Source: an uncultured Prevotellaceae bacterium
GTDB lineage: Bacteria > Bacteroidota > Bacteroidia > Bacteroidales > Bacteroidaceae
NCBI GenBank assembly: GCA_947166345.1
Contig: CAMVDU010000006.1
Span: forward strand, 1-64,000
DNA: 64,000 nucleotides
Reading direction: 5' to 3'
In this document: in pieces, positions 28,068 through 38,636 of the stretch
Layout of the letters: each line of letters starts with the position of its first letter
How positions within the stretch are numbered: the first letter of the stretch is position 1
Notes under the pieces: generated by a model
What the model was told of the DNA's origin: nothing
The model's input: only the letters and a program-made list of their open reading frames with translations
The model's database searches: none
Translations under genes and position numbers: made by a program

Positions 28068-28820
28068 ATGAAAAAAATTCTTTCTTTCGCAGCAGCTGCC
28101 ATGATGCTGACTGCTGTTTTCTCATGTGGCGAAGGCAATCCCAAAGATGAGGAGAAAAAAGTAGAGGTTACAGGCGAAATCACCTTCAAGACCCAGTACG
28201 ACTCTCTGGCCTATAGCTATGGCGTGATGATGGGTACTCAGTACAGCAACTTCCAGGACAAGGACGTTGTGGTGCCCGGTGAGACCATGAACGTGGAGAC
28301 CTTCCTCGCTGCCTTTGTTACTGCTATGCGTCGCGACTCTGCCAACCTCAAGATTGACATCAAGACTGCCGAGGCTTTCATCAGAGACTTCCAGACGCAG
28401 CAGCAGAAGAAGATGATGGAGGAGCGCGAAGCCAAGGTGCAGACCAACAAGACCCAGGGCGCTGCCTTCATGACTGAAAACGCCAAGAAGGAAGGTGTGA
28501 AGACGCTTCCCTCAGGACTGCAGATTCAGACCATCAAGGAAGGAACTGGCAAGAAGCCTGCTGCAAATAGCACCGTGAAGGTCAACTACAAAGGCACACT
28601 CATCGACGGAACGGTCTTCGACCAGAATAATGAGGTAGAGTTTGACATCGCCCACGTGGTAGAAGGATTCAGAGAGGGACTCATGAACATGAAGGAAGGT
28701 GGCAAGGCCATCCTGACCATCCCCTCAGACCTGGGCTATAAGGACTACGGCGCTGGCCAGACCATCGAGGGTGGTTCAACCCTGCAGTTCGAAGTAGAGC
28801 TGTTGAAGGTGGTTAAGTAA
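28068..28820 (+). CDS. FKBP-type peptidyl-prolyl isomerase lipoprotein
   Basis: Lipobox VFSCGE; VKVNYKGTLIDGTVFDQ...GFREGLMNMKEGGKAILTIPSDLGY. Confidence 0.92.
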   Translation: MKKILSFAAAAMMLTAVFSCGEGNPKDEEKKVEVTGEITFKTQYDSLAYSYGVMMGTQYSNFQDKDVVVPGETMNVETFLAAFVTAMRRDSANLKIDIKTAEAFIRDFQTQQQKKMMEEREAKVQTNKTQGAAFMTENAKKEGVKTLPSGLQIQTIKEGTGKKPAANSTVKVNYKGTLIDGTVFDQNNEVEFDIAHVVEGFREGLMNMKEGGKAILTIPSDLGYKDYGAGQTIEGGSTLQFEVELLKVVK

Positions 28821-28849
28821 ACAAAAAAAAGAACAACGCATACAAAAGC

Positions 28850-29776
28850 ATGAAAGTATCGTTGTGCTTCATAATGATGCTGTCGTTCATGACAGCCTGC
28901 AACAGAGCGACTTCCCACGAAGAGAAGTCGCTCTCTGCTGAAGAAAGGCGACTGGACAACAGTTGCACTATCGACACCGTCTCAGTAAGCCAGGCATTGG
29001 CACTTGAAACCATCGAGGGTTGGGACAGTCTCAGTCTCCTGACTGCCGACGCCTGGATTCTCGTAGAGGGTTCAGAAGGCTTGCTCATCAGCGAGAAGAA
29101 TGCCGACAAGCGCATGTTTCCAGCCAGTCTTACCAAGATGATGACCTGTCTGCTGGCATTGGAGAAAGGCACGATGAGCGACACCGTTGAGATTACCAAA
29201 GACGTCTTCGTCACCCGCGACGCCCGAGTGCGTCCTGGCGACAGTTACGAGATGGGCAATCTTGTCAACGAGATGATGATGATCAGCGACAATGTGGCTG
29301 CCTATGCGCTGGCCAAGCACGTTGGAGGCGACACGCTGGCGTTCTGCAACATGATGAACGAGAAGGCCCACTATCTGGGAATGGACAACACCCATTTTGC
29401 CAATCCCAACGGCATGCCCAACGACAGCAACTACTCCACGGCACGCGACCTGTTGGTGCTGTCGCGCTATTGTATGCACGACTCCACCTTCGCCAGCATT
29501 GTGGGAACTCCTTTCATGGACATTCCCCTTCTGGACAAGCGCCATCTGCCCTGTCACAACACCAACACGCTGCTCACCAGTTATGAGGGCTGCATGGGCG
29601 TGAAGACCGGTTTTACGCGAAAGGCTGGTGCCTGTCTGTCCTCTGCAGCCACCCGCAATGGTGTGACGCTCTTCCTCGTTCTGCTGAAGAGCAAGGACCA
29701 GGCCTCGCGTTTCTCGGAGTCTGCCACCCTACTCAACTACGGTTTCCGAGTGATGGAGGCCTATCGTTCGAAATAA
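28850..29776 (+). CDS. D-alanyl-D-alanine carboxypeptidase / PBP5-like serine hydrolase
   Basis: PASLTKMMTCLLAL (SxxK), MISDNVAAY (SxN), GVKTGFTRKAG (KTG). Confidence 0.9.
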   Translation: MKVSLCFIMMLSFMTACNRATSHEEKSLSAEERRLDNSCTIDTVSVSQALALETIEGWDSLSLLTADAWILVEGSEGLLISEKNADKRMFPASLTKMMTCLLALEKGTMSDTVEITKDVFVTRDARVRPGDSYEMGNLVNEMMMISDNVAAYALAKHVGGDTLAFCNMMNEKAHYLGMDNTHFANPNGMPNDSNYSTARDLLVLSRYCMHDSTFASIVGTPFMDIPLLDKRHLPCHNTNTLLTSYEGCMGVKTGFTRKAGACLSSAATRNGVTLFLVLLKSKDQASRFSESATLLNYGFRVMEAYRSK

Positions 29777-29819
29777 TCACTTTCCTACCTTTTTATTTCT
29801 TTATTTCAAGAAAATACAC

Positions 29820-29827
29820 TACCTTTG
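29820..29827 (+). promoter_or_regulatory. -7 box TACCTTTG for dxs
   Basis: CACTACCTTTGCAGAC. Confidence 0.6.
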
Positions 29828-29850
29828 CAGACTGAAACAGCAAATAAAGA

Positions 29851-31737
29851 GTGGAACTGAAGATACTCAACACGATAGAAACACCCGACGACCTGAGACG
29901 GTTGGACGTAGAACAGCTGCCACAGCTCTGCGATGAGCTGCGCCAGTTTATCGTTGAGGAGCTGTCGGTGAACCCTGGTCACCTGGCATCGAGCCTGGGT
30001 GTGGTGGAGCTGACGGTGGCCCTGCACTACGTGTTCGACACGCCCGAGGACCGCATCGTGTGGGATGTGGGGCATCAGGCCTACGGTCACAAGATTCTGA
30101 CAGGCCGTCGCGACAGCTTCTGCACCAACCGCAAGCTGGGCGGACTGCGCCCCTTCCCCACCCCTCAGGAAAGCGAGTACGACGCATTTATCTGCGGTCA
30201 TGCCTCGAACAGCATCTCGGCAGCTCTCGGTATGGCGGTAGCCAACGCTCACCACTCCGCTCTCAATTCTCATCTTGACCGCCATGTTGTGGCAGTCATC
30301 GGCGACGGTGCCATGAGTGGCGGTCTGGCCTTCGAGGGACTGAACAACGTGTCGTCGAGTCCCAATGACATGCTCATCATCCTGAACGACAACAACATGT
30401 CGATAGACCGTTCGGTGGGCGGCATGAAGCAATACCTGCTGAGCATGAGCACCAACGAGACCTATAACAAAGTGCGCTTCAAGACAGCCCGCTGGATGCA
30501 GCGTCACGGCATGCTGAAAGACGACCGCCGCAACGGACTGATTCGTCTGAGCAACGCTCTGAAGAGTGCCATCTCGCACCAGCAGAACATCTTTGAGGGC
30601 ATGAACATTCGATACTTCGGCCCCTTCGACGGACACAACGTGAAGGAACTGGTGCGCATCTTGCGACAGCTGAAGCAGATGAAAGGTCCCAAGCTGCTGC
30701 ACCTACACACAAAGAAAGGTCACGGCTATGCACCGGCAGAAAACTACAAGCCCGTGTGGCACGCACCTGGCAAGTTCGACCCTGAGACAGGCAAACTGCT
30801 GGAAGGCGATTCTGAGAACCTGCCCCCAAAATATCAGGATGTGTTTGGCGAGACGCTGGTGGAGCTGGCACGACAGAACGACCGCATCGTGGGCGTCACA
30901 CCCGCCATGCCGACAGGCTGTTCAATGAACCTGATGATGGACCAGATGCCCGACCGCACCTTCGATGTGGGCATTGCCGAGGGTCACGCCGTAACATTTT
31001 CGGCAGGTATGGCCAAAGACGGGCTGCAGCCCTTCTGCAATATCTACAGCGCCTTTGCACAACGGGCCTATGATAATGTCATCCACGATGTAGCCATCCT
31101 GAAACTGCCCGTCGTACTCTGTCTGGACCGTGCCGGACTGGTGGGCGAAGACGGTCCTACGCACCACGGTGCCTTCGATCTGGCCTACTTGAGACCTATA
31201 CCTAACCTGACCATCTGCTCGCCCATGGATGAGCACGAACTGCGAAGGATGATGTTTACTGCACAGTTGCCCCACAAGGGACCGTTCGTCATTCGCTACC
31301 CTCGTGGACGAGGCATGAAGGCCGACTGGCGCTGTCCGCTGGAAGCCATCGAGGTGGGCACAGGTCGCAAGTTGCACGACGGCAACGACGTGGCTGTACT
31401 CAGCATCGGCCCCATCGGAAACGAGGTGGAGAAAGCCATTAGCCTAGCCCCCTCCATCGCCCACTACGACATGCGCTTCCTGAAGCCGCTGGACGAGAAC
31501 ATCCTCCATGAGGTAGGCCGCAAGTTCAAGAAGATTGTCACGGTAGAAGACGGTGTGCGCAACGGCGGACTGGGCTCTGCCGTACTGGAATGGATGAGCG
31601 ATCACGGTTACAACCCGCAGGTGGTGCGACTAGGATTGCCCGACACCTTCGTGGAACACGGTAGCGTGGCTGAACTCCGCAAGATTGTAGGGTTGGATGT
31701 GGAAAGTATAAAAAAGTCATTAGCAATTGGACATTAG
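29851..31737 (+). CDS. dxs: 1-deoxy-D-xylulose-5-phosphate synthase (GTG start)
   Basis: [45 protein letters not shown]... Confidence 0.96.
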   Translation: MELKILNTIETPDDLRRLDVEQLPQLCDELRQFIVEELSVNPGHLASSLGVVELTVALHYVFDTPEDRIVWDVGHQAYGHKILTGRRDSFCTNRKLGGLRPFPTPQESEYDAFICGHASNSISAALGMAVANAHHSALNSHLDRHVVAVIGDGAMSGGLAFEGLNNVSSSPNDMLIILNDNNMSIDRSVGGMKQYLLSMSTNETYNKVRFKTARWMQRHGMLKDDRRNGLIRLSNALKSAISHQQNIFEGMNIRYFGPFDGHNVKELVRILRQLKQMKGPKLLHLHTKKGHGYAPAENYKPVWHAPGKFDPETGKLLEGDSENLPPKYQDVFGETLVELARQNDRIVGVTPAMPTGCSMNLMMDQMPDRTFDVGIAEGHAVTFSAGMAKDGLQPFCNIYSAFAQRAYDNVIHDVAILKLPVVLCLDRAGLVGEDGPTHHGAFDLAYLRPIPNLTICSPMDEHELRRMMFTAQLPHKGPFVIRYPRGRGMKADWRCPLEAIEVGTGRKLHDGNDVAVLSIGPIGNEVEKAISLAPSIAHYDMRFLKPLDENILHEVGRKFKKIVTVEDGVRNGGLGSAVLEWMSDHGYNPQVVRLGLPDTFVEHGSVAELRKIVGLDVESIKKSLAIGH

Positions 31738-31774
31738 CTTTAAGCCAATAGCCAAAAGCCAAAAGCAAAAGAAT

Positions 31775-33136
31775 ATGAAGATAGTCATTGCAGGCGCAGG
31801 AGCCGTAGGAACACACCTTTCGAAGCTCCTTTCAACAGAAAACCACAACTGCGTGCTCATCGACGACGATGAGGAACGACTGGGAGGCGTCGACTCCAGC
31901 TACGACATCATGGCTGTGTGCGACTCGCCCACCAGCATCCGCGTGCTGAGAGATGCTGGTGTGGGCTCTGCCGATCTGTTTGTTGGCGTTACCCGTCATG
32001 AGAGCAACAACCTCAATGCCTGCATGTTGGCTCATGCTTTGGGCGCACAGAAGACCGTTGCCCGCATTGACAGCTACGAGTACCTGCAGCCCCAGAACCA
32101 GGAGATATTCAAGAAGTTAGGCGTTGACTCGCTGGTCTATCCAGAGGTGCTGGCAGCCTCGGACATCATCAACGGTCTGAAGCTGTCGTGGGTGCGCCAG
32201 CGCTGGGACGTGCACGATGGTGCCCTCGTATTGCTGGGCATCAAACTGCGCGAGACATGCAAAATCCTGAACCGTCCGCTGAAAGACCTCTGCGGTCCGG
32301 ACGACCCTTACCACATCGTGGCTATCAAGCGTGCCGGCGAGACCATCATCCCTGGCGGTCTGGACACACTATGCAACGGCGATCTGGCCTACTTTATGAC
32401 TACCAGCGAGTATATCCGTTTTATTCAGGAGATTGTGGGCAAGGAGCACTACGAGGAGATACACAACGTGATTATCATGGGAGGCGGCAAGACCGCTGTG
32501 CGAGCTGCCCTGACGATGCCCGACAATATGCACATAAAGATTATCGAGAGCTCGTTCGAGCGCTGTGAATTCCTGAACCAAGTCATCAATCGCGACAACG
32601 TGTTGGTGATTCACGGAGATGGACGCGACCTGGGTCTGTTGAAAGAAGAGGGCATCAAGCACACACAGGCCTTCGTCTCGCTGACAGGAAATGCAGAGAC
32701 CAATATCCTGGCTTGTCTGACTGCCAAGAAACTGGGGGTACGCAAGACGGTGGCAATGGTCGAGAACCTCGACTACGTGTCAATGGCCGAAGGTCTGGAT
32801 ATCGGTACCATTATCAACAAGAAGACGGTGGCTGCCAGCCATATCTTCCAGATGATGATGAAAGCCGACGTGCGCAATGTGCGTTCGCTGATGATGGCCG
32901 ACAGTGACGTGGCTGAGTTCGTGGCTGCCGAAGGCTCAAAGGTGACCAAACAGCCCGTGAAACTGTTGGGACTACCTACTGGTATCGCCATCGGCGGACT
33001 GGTACGTGACGGCAAGGGCATTTTGGTGAATGGTAACACGCAGATTATGCCTGGCGACTCCGTCATGGTATTCTGCCACAAGCACACACTCGACAAAGTG
33101 GAACGTTTCTTCAAGAAGTCGCTATTTAATCTCTAA
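31775..33136 (+). CDS. trkA: Trk potassium uptake regulatory NAD-binding protein TrkA
   Basis: MKIVIAGAGAVGTHLSKLLSTENHNCVLIDDDEERL...; two TrkA_N/C modules. Confidence 0.94.
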   Translation: MKIVIAGAGAVGTHLSKLLSTENHNCVLIDDDEERLGGVDSSYDIMAVCDSPTSIRVLRDAGVGSADLFVGVTRHESNNLNACMLAHALGAQKTVARIDSYEYLQPQNQEIFKKLGVDSLVYPEVLAASDIINGLKLSWVRQRWDVHDGALVLLGIKLRETCKILNRPLKDLCGPDDPYHIVAIKRAGETIIPGGLDTLCNGDLAYFMTTSEYIRFIQEIVGKEHYEEIHNVIIMGGGKTAVRAALTMPDNMHIKIIESSFERCEFLNQVINRDNVLVIHGDGRDLGLLKEEGIKHTQAFVSLTGNAETNILACLTAKKLGVRKTVAMVENLDYVSMAEGLDIGTIINKKTVAASHIFQMMMKADVRNVRSLMMADSDVAEFVAAEGSKVTKQPVKLLGLPTGIAIGGLVRDGKGILVNGNTQIMPGDSVMVFCHKHTLDKVERFFKKSLFNL

Positions 33137-33158
33137 ACTGTAAACTCTAAACAGTAAA
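33131..33158. repeat. 4 x 7-bp array between trkA and trkH
   Basis: CTCTAAA CTGTAAA CTCTAAA CAGTAAA. Confidence 0.8.
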
Positions 33159-33167
33159 CTAAATAAG

Positions 33168-34622
33168 GTGGTCAACTGGAAGATCATATCAAAGATTCTT
33201 GGATCGTTGCTCTTCATCGAAGGCTCGTTCATGGGGTGGTGTCTGATCATGGCTATCGGATACGGCGAGAGTGACATTCTGCCGTTCATCATCTCGATGA
33301 TTATCATCTTCGGCGGAGCCTTCGGTTTCCGACGTCTGGGACATTCTGACGACAACATGCTGTCACGTCGCGATGCCTATGTTGTCGTGACAATCACATG
33401 GATTGTGTTCAGTTTATTCGGTATGCTTCCTTTCCTGCTGTCAGGTGCATTGCCGAGTATCACCGATGCTTTCTTCGAAACCATGTCGGGCTTCACCACC
33501 ACTGGTGTCACAGTCATCAAAGATGTAGAATCCCTACCCCATGCCCTGCTGTTCTGGCGGTCGCTGATGCAATGGATTGGCGGTTTGGGAATCGTGTTCT
33601 TCACCATCGCCATCCTGCCCTCGCTGGTGGGAGGAAGCGTGAAGGTGTTTGCTGCCGAGGCCACCGGTCCCATGCGTTCGAAGATGCACCCCAAACTGAG
33701 CACATCGGCAAAGTGGATTTGGAGTATTTATGTGTTGCTGACGGTGGTCTGCGCCCTGTCGTTCTGGCTGGCAGGCATGGGATGGTTCGACGCCATCAAC
33801 TACTCAATGTCAACAACGGCAACAGGCGGTTTCTCTACCCATAACGGCTCTATCTTCCTGGCATCGCCACTCATTGAGTATTTGGCCATCCTGTTCCAGT
33901 TCCTGGCAGGTATCAACTTCACCCTGCTCTACATGACGTTTGTGAAGTTCCAGTTCCGTCGCTTCCTGAACAACTCCGAATTCAAGTTCTACGTGATTGC
34001 CATCATCGTGTCAACGGTGTGGATCATGATACTGCTGATTACCCGCATGGGCTACGACATAGAAGGGGCCTTCCGCTCGGCATTGTTCCAGGTGGTGTCA
34101 TTCATCACCACGACAGGTCTGTCGAATACCGATGCCGGTTTCTGGCCTCAGATTACCTGGGTTATTCTGGGCGTGCTGATGTTTATCGGTGCCTGTGCAG
34201 GTAGTACAACTGGCGGCTTCAAGAGCATTCGCGTGATGATGCTGATCAATGTGCTACGCAATGAGTTCCGTCGCATCCTCCATCCCAACGCCGTATTGCC
34301 GGTCAAGGTGAACGGCCAGAACATTCCTCAGGAAAAACTGACTACGCTGTTGTCCTTCTTCACCATTTACATCATTATGATGCTGTTCATCTGCATCGTC
34401 ATGGTGTTGTCGGGCATCGACTTCGCCAACGCAGCCACCATCTCACTTAGTCTGATGAGCAACGTGGGAGCAGGTCTCGACACCAACATCGGACCAGTAA
34501 TGTCATGGGCCGACCTGAGTATCGGGATAAAGTGGTTCTGCTCGGCTCTGATGCTGGTAGGACGTCTTGAGGTGATTGCCGTTCTGGTGCTATTTACCAG
34601 AAGTTTCTGGAAAGAGAACTAA
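33168..34622 (+). CDS. trkH: Trk/Ktr potassium transporter membrane subunit TrkH (GTG start)
   Basis: Multi-TM; 'FETMSGFTTTGVTVIKDVESLPHALLFWRSLMQWIGGLGIVFFTIAILPSLVGG'. Confidence 0.94.
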   Translation: MVNWKIISKILGSLLFIEGSFMGWCLIMAIGYGESDILPFIISMIIIFGGAFGFRRLGHSDDNMLSRRDAYVVVTITWIVFSLFGMLPFLLSGALPSITDAFFETMSGFTTTGVTVIKDVESLPHALLFWRSLMQWIGGLGIVFFTIAILPSLVGGSVKVFAAEATGPMRSKMHPKLSTSAKWIWSIYVLLTVVCALSFWLAGMGWFDAINYSMSTTATGGFSTHNGSIFLASPLIEYLAILFQFLAGINFTLLYMTFVKFQFRRFLNNSEFKFYVIAIIVSTVWIMILLITRMGYDIEGAFRSALFQVVSFITTTGLSNTDAGFWPQITWVILGVLMFIGACAGSTTGGFKSIRVMMLINVLRNEFRRILHPNAVLPVKVNGQNIPQEKLTTLLSFFTIYIIMMLFICIVMVLSGIDFANAATISLSLMSNVGAGLDTNIGPVMSWADLSIGIKWFCSALMLVGRLEVIAVLVLFTRSFWKEN

Positions 34623-34641
34623 AGAGATTAAGAGGTAAGAA

Positions 34642-35586
34642 ATGAATACTGACGAGCGATACATGCAAAGATGCCTGCAATTGGCACGTTGCGGGCAACA
34701 GAATGCCAAGCCAAATCCGATGGTGGGGGCAGTTATCGTGGCGTCAGGAACCTCTGAAAACGCTCCTGAAAGGATTATCGGTGAGGGCTATCATGTGCGC
34801 TGTGGACAGGGTCATGCTGAAGTAAATGCTTTTGCATCGGTCAGGCCCGAGGATGAGTCCCTATTATCTCAGGCCACGATGTATGTGTCGCTGGAGCCCT
34901 GTTCGCACTATGGAAAGACACCACCCTGTGCCGACCTCATTATCAGCAAGGGCATCAAACGTGTAGTGGTGGGTTGCATAGACGAGTTTGCCGAGGTACA
35001 GGGGCGCGGCATCAAAAAGCTTCGTGAGGCAGGTATTGACGTTACCGTAGGGGTGCTCGAAGAGGAGTGTAAGGCGCTGAACCGCCAGTTCTTCACGTTC
35101 CATCGTCTGCAACGTCCCTACATTATCTTGAAATGGGCTCAGACAGCTAATGGCTTTATTGATGACCATCATCAGCCTATTGCAATCTCATCGCCTTTCA
35201 CCCAGATGCTTTCACACAAATTGCGTGCAGAGTCGGATGCTATTCTTGTGGGACGTGTTACCGATATGCGTGAACACCCCCAGCTCACAGTACGCCATTG
35301 GACTGGCAACAATCCCAGTCGTCTGGTCATCGACCGTCAGCACCCATTGAACCTCGACAGCCTGCATGCCCATGGCATTCACTCGCTGATTGTTGAAGGT
35401 GGAAGACAAACTCTGCAGTCGTTCATCGACGATGATCTGTGGGACGAGCTGCGCATCGAGACCAACCACCAGCTCACCGTCAGCGACGGCACGCGTGCCC
35501 CACAGGTGCCAGCTAACGCGCAGGTTATCTTGTCAGAGACCTTTAACAGCAACACCATTGTCACCTTCACACACGCTGAACTCTAA
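34642..35586 (+). CDS. ribD: Bifunctional diaminohydroxyphosphoribosylaminopyrimidine deaminase/reductase
   Basis: GHAEVNAF, LEPCSHYGKTPPCADLIISKGIKRVVVG. Confidence 0.93.
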   Translation: MNTDERYMQRCLQLARCGQQNAKPNPMVGAVIVASGTSENAPERIIGEGYHVRCGQGHAEVNAFASVRPEDESLLSQATMYVSLEPCSHYGKTPPCADLIISKGIKRVVVGCIDEFAEVQGRGIKKLREAGIDVTVGVLEEECKALNRQFFTFHRLQRPYIILKWAQTANGFIDDHHQPIAISSPFTQMLSHKLRAESDAILVGRVTDMREHPQLTVRHWTGNNPSRLVIDRQHPLNLDSLHAHGIHSLIVEGGRQTLQSFIDDDLWDELRIETNHQLTVSDGTRAPQVPANAQVILSETFNSNTIVTFTHAEL

Positions 35587-35625
35587 ACACTCAACTATAA
35601 ACTATAAACTATCAACTTTATAATC

Positions 35626-36087
35626 ATGGGATATATTCAGAAAAACCTGATGCAGAACGAACAAGTGGTCTATGAGGCCCGTCTGCACAAGATTGTGTTC
35701 CTGGCACCTTGCTTTATCGCCTTTTGTGCCCTAGGCATCCTCTTTATCAGCAGCTTCAGCTGGACAGTACGACTCATTCTGTTGCTCGCCGTATGGCTGG
35801 GCGCCTTCATCTGGGGCGTCAACATTCATGGTGGTAAACTCTATGTGGTAACCACACGCCGACTCATCTTCAAGCGTGGCATCATTCGTCGTCGTTCGTT
35901 GGAACTAATGCTACGCAAATGTGAGGGTATTCAGATTGAACAGTCTATATTGGGCAGAATACTCAATTATGGTACCGTACTCGTCACCACGGGCGAAGCA
36001 ACCAACCGTTATGATTATGTGCAGTCGCCCCTGAAATTCAGCACCTGCATTAACCAACAGATAGAAAACGCAAAAGAGACCGTCTGA
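35626..36087 (+). CDS. bPH-domain membrane protein
   Basis: Two TM then TTRRLIFKRGIIRRRSLELMLRKCEGIQIEQSILGRILNYGTVLVTTG. Confidence 0.8.
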   Translation: MGYIQKNLMQNEQVVYEARLHKIVFLAPCFIAFCALGILFISSFSWTVRLILLLAVWLGAFIWGVNIHGGKLYVVTTRRLIFKRGIIRRRSLELMLRKCEGIQIEQSILGRILNYGTVLVTTGEATNRYDYVQSPLKFSTCINQQIENAKETV

Positions 36088-36094
36088 TTACGGC

Positions 36095-36970
36095 TTATCT
36101 AACCGTAATATGGAAACAGGGTTGCTTTACTTCGTATTTGATGTAACAGCGACCCTGTAATCGTAGGTCGTTGAGCACCTCACTCAGAATCTGTTTCAGG
36201 CGCACATCACCCACATCCTCACGTTGGTTGGAGTTGGGTTCAACAGCACGGGAATAGAGATTGTAATTGATATCGAACGTGGTGCCATAAAGGTGGCATG
36301 ATTGTTCGGTGGCGTTTTTATTGGAACGTCGCAACTTGGTTACATCATCCTCAGTACGCAACACACTGGTGACAACTATACGATGAAGAGGCACACCTTT
36401 CACCTGAAGGCTATCCTGGAAATTGCGACCTATATCGTCGAGCAGTAAGGCGGCATGAGGCACGAGATATGGGATACTGGCGTCAAGTTTGGCAATTTTG
36501 TAGCTAGGCGAGCCACCAACATATACCAGCTCGTTCTTTCGCTTCTCAGCATCAGCACGGTTTTTCACAGGTTTCACACCCCATTTCGTAGCGGCAACTA
36601 TCTGAACATGATTACTGTCGGGGAAAGCTTTGGCATAGTTAGACACGCTGCGAATACGACGATATTTCTCGCCATCTTTCACATAACTGACAGTAGGAGC
36701 CACCGTAGTAATGCTCTCATCAGCAACATCTTCGGTAATAGTATTATCTGTTATAACGCTTTCTGTTTGAGCGCTTTCTACTTTAGTACTTTCCATGATA
36801 GTACTGTCAGAGGAAATGGCAGTCGAGTCTGCTATTGAGGCAGTCTGATTATCTGCTCCATGATGATTGTCGGCCACACGCGGAAAGACACAACGTACTA
36901 ATGCGAAAATGATGACCAGTACACCGATAGTCTCTAGGTAGCGATTTCGTATTTTGTTATTCATAATCAA
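36095..36970 (-). CDS. DUF5715-like protein with single TM and low-complexity linker
   Basis: N-terminal TM; ES-rich linker; C-terminal [35 protein letters not shown] (M15-like). Confidence 0.7.
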   Translation of the reverse strand: MIMNNKIRNRYLETIGVLVIIFALVRCVFPRVADNHHGADNQTASIADSTAISSDSTIMESTKVESAQTESVITDNTITEDVADESITTVAPTVSYVKDGEKYRRIRSVSNYAKAFPDSNHVQIVAATKWGVKPVKNRADAEKRKNELVYVGGSPSYKIAKLDASIPYLVPHAALLLDDIGRNFQDSLQVKGVPLHRIVVTSVLRTEDDVTKLRRSNKNATEQSCHLYGTTFDINYNLYSRAVEPNSNQREDVGDVRLKQILSEVLNDLRLQGRCYIKYEVKQPCFHITVR

Positions 36971-37920
36971 TAAGCTGCTCTATATTTTCCCTCCTCCTTG
37001 TCGTCAAGCATAGAAAGATAGCTTTGGTAACGGCTCTGGGCGATATAGTGGTCTTCAAGAGCCTTAAGCACGGCACACCCAGGTTCATGGGTATGGGTAC
37101 AGTTGGAGAAACGGCATTCTTTTGAGAAACGGAATATTTCCTTGAAATAGCTCGTCAACTCTTCGCGCTCCATATCGAAGGTACCAAATCCCTTGATTCC
37201 TGGTGTATCTATAATATAGGAGGTCTCTCCCGGCAGGTCAATCATCTCACTAAAGGTGGTGGTGTGCATACCCGTATTATGGGTATCGCTTATCTCAGAA
37301 GTACGCAGATTGACACCAGGCGCCAAACAATTAATGAGTGTTGACTTCCCCACTCCACTATTGCCACTAACCAACGTGATTTTGTTTTCCAGCATAGGCA
37401 GGAGTGACTTTATTCCTTCTCCTGTCTGGGCAGAGACCTGCACACAAGTATAACCGATATTCTCATAGAGATCAACCATCATCTGCTGATATCGACGCTC
37501 GTCGTCATCAAGGAGATCGGTTTTGTTGAATACCAGCACAACAGGTACTCGATAGGCCTCAGCTGACGCAAGGAAACGGTCTATGAAGGTTGTCGATGTC
37601 TGAGGATAGTTGACTGTTACGATAAGAAACGCCTGGTCAACATTGGCAGCCAGGATATGACTCTGCTTCGACAGATTGATGGACTTGCGGATGATATAGT
37701 TGCGGCGGTCATCAATGGCAGTGATGAAGGCTGTAGGCTGTTGGCTGTTAGCTGTAGGTTCCTGACACAGAACAGTAACCCCATCGCCTACGGCGACAGG
37801 GTTGGTTGACCGGATACCCTTCAGTCGGAAATTACCTTTTATCTTACAATCAAGCAGTTGGCCATCGTCTGTACGGACGGTGTACCAACTACCAGTATTC
37901 TTGATAACAAGTCCGTGCAT
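36967..37920 (-). CDS. rsgA: Ribosome small subunit-dependent GTPase A
   Basis: [17 protein letters not shown]; circularly permuted GTPase motifs; C-terminal zinc motif. Confidence 0.95.
   Translation of the reverse strand: MHGLVIKNTGSWYTVRTDDGQLLDCKIKGNFRLKGIRSTNPVAVGDGVTVLCQEPTANSQQPTAFITAIDDRRNYIIRKSINLSKQSHILAANVDQAFLIVTVNYPQTSTTFIDRFLASAEAYRVPVVLVFNKTDLLDDDERRYQQMMVDLYENIGYTCVQVSAQTGEGIKSLLPMLENKITLVSGNSGVGKSTLINCLAPGVNLRTSEISDTHNTGMHTTTFSEMIDLPGETSYIIDTPGIKGFGTFDMEREELTSYFKEIFRFSKECRFSNCTHTHEPGCAVLKALEDHYIAQSRYQSYLSMLDDKEEGKYRAAY
37729..37756. repeat. 4 x 7-bp array inside rsgA
   Basis: GGCTGTA GGCTGTT GGCTGTT AGCTGTA. Confidence 0.85.
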
Positions 37921-38480
37921 CAGACGGTCATGATTTCCTTATTCTTGGCCTCAATCAGCTCGTCAAGCTTCTTGATATACTTGTCGTGAATCTTCTGAAG
38001 TTCCTGTTCGGCATCCTTCTCGTTGTCTTCCGACAAACCGTCCTTGATTGCCTTCTTCAACTTTTCCTTGATATCAGCACGCACATTGCGCACCTCAACC
38101 TTAGCTCTCTCAGCAATCTTGTTACATTGCTTCACCAAGTCACGACGGCGTTCTTCCGTGGGCTGCGGAATAGCCAGACGGATAACCTCACCATTGTTCT
38201 CAGGAGTGATACCCACATCGCTGTCCATGATAGCCTTCTCAATGTTGCGAATCTCCTTGCGGTCCCAAGGTTTGATGGCAATGGTACGCGCATCAGGGCA
38301 ACTCACATTAGCCACCTGATTCAGGGGAACACGTGAGCCGTAAGACTCCACGCGAACACCATCAAGAATAGCCACGTTGGCACGTCCGGCACGAATACGA
38401 TTCAGTTCTTCTTCTAAATAGAGAGCAGCCATTTCCATGCGCTCCTCACTTTGACTTAAAGTTGCTTTAACGTCAATCAT
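37920..38480 (-). CDS. frr: Ribosome recycling factor
   Basis: [49 protein letters not shown]... Confidence 0.95.
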   Translation of the reverse strand: MIDVKATLSQSEERMEMAALYLEEELNRIRAGRANVAILDGVRVESYGSRVPLNQVANVSCPDARTIAIKPWDRKEIRNIEKAIMDSDVGITPENNGEVIRLAIPQPTEERRRDLVKQCNKIAERAKVEVRNVRADIKEKLKKAIKDGLSEDNEKDAEQELQKIHDKYIKKLDELIEAKNKEIMTV

Positions 38481-38636
38481 AATATGCAGTATTGGTTTTT
38501 CTGTTGACAAATTTAGGTATTTTATTTGAATTGAGCAACAAAATGGACAGATTTTTACAAAAAATCGGCAGTAAAACATGTTTTTTTGAAAAAAATGCCT
38601 ATCTTTGCAAGCAAATAACACAAAACATCAATTCAA

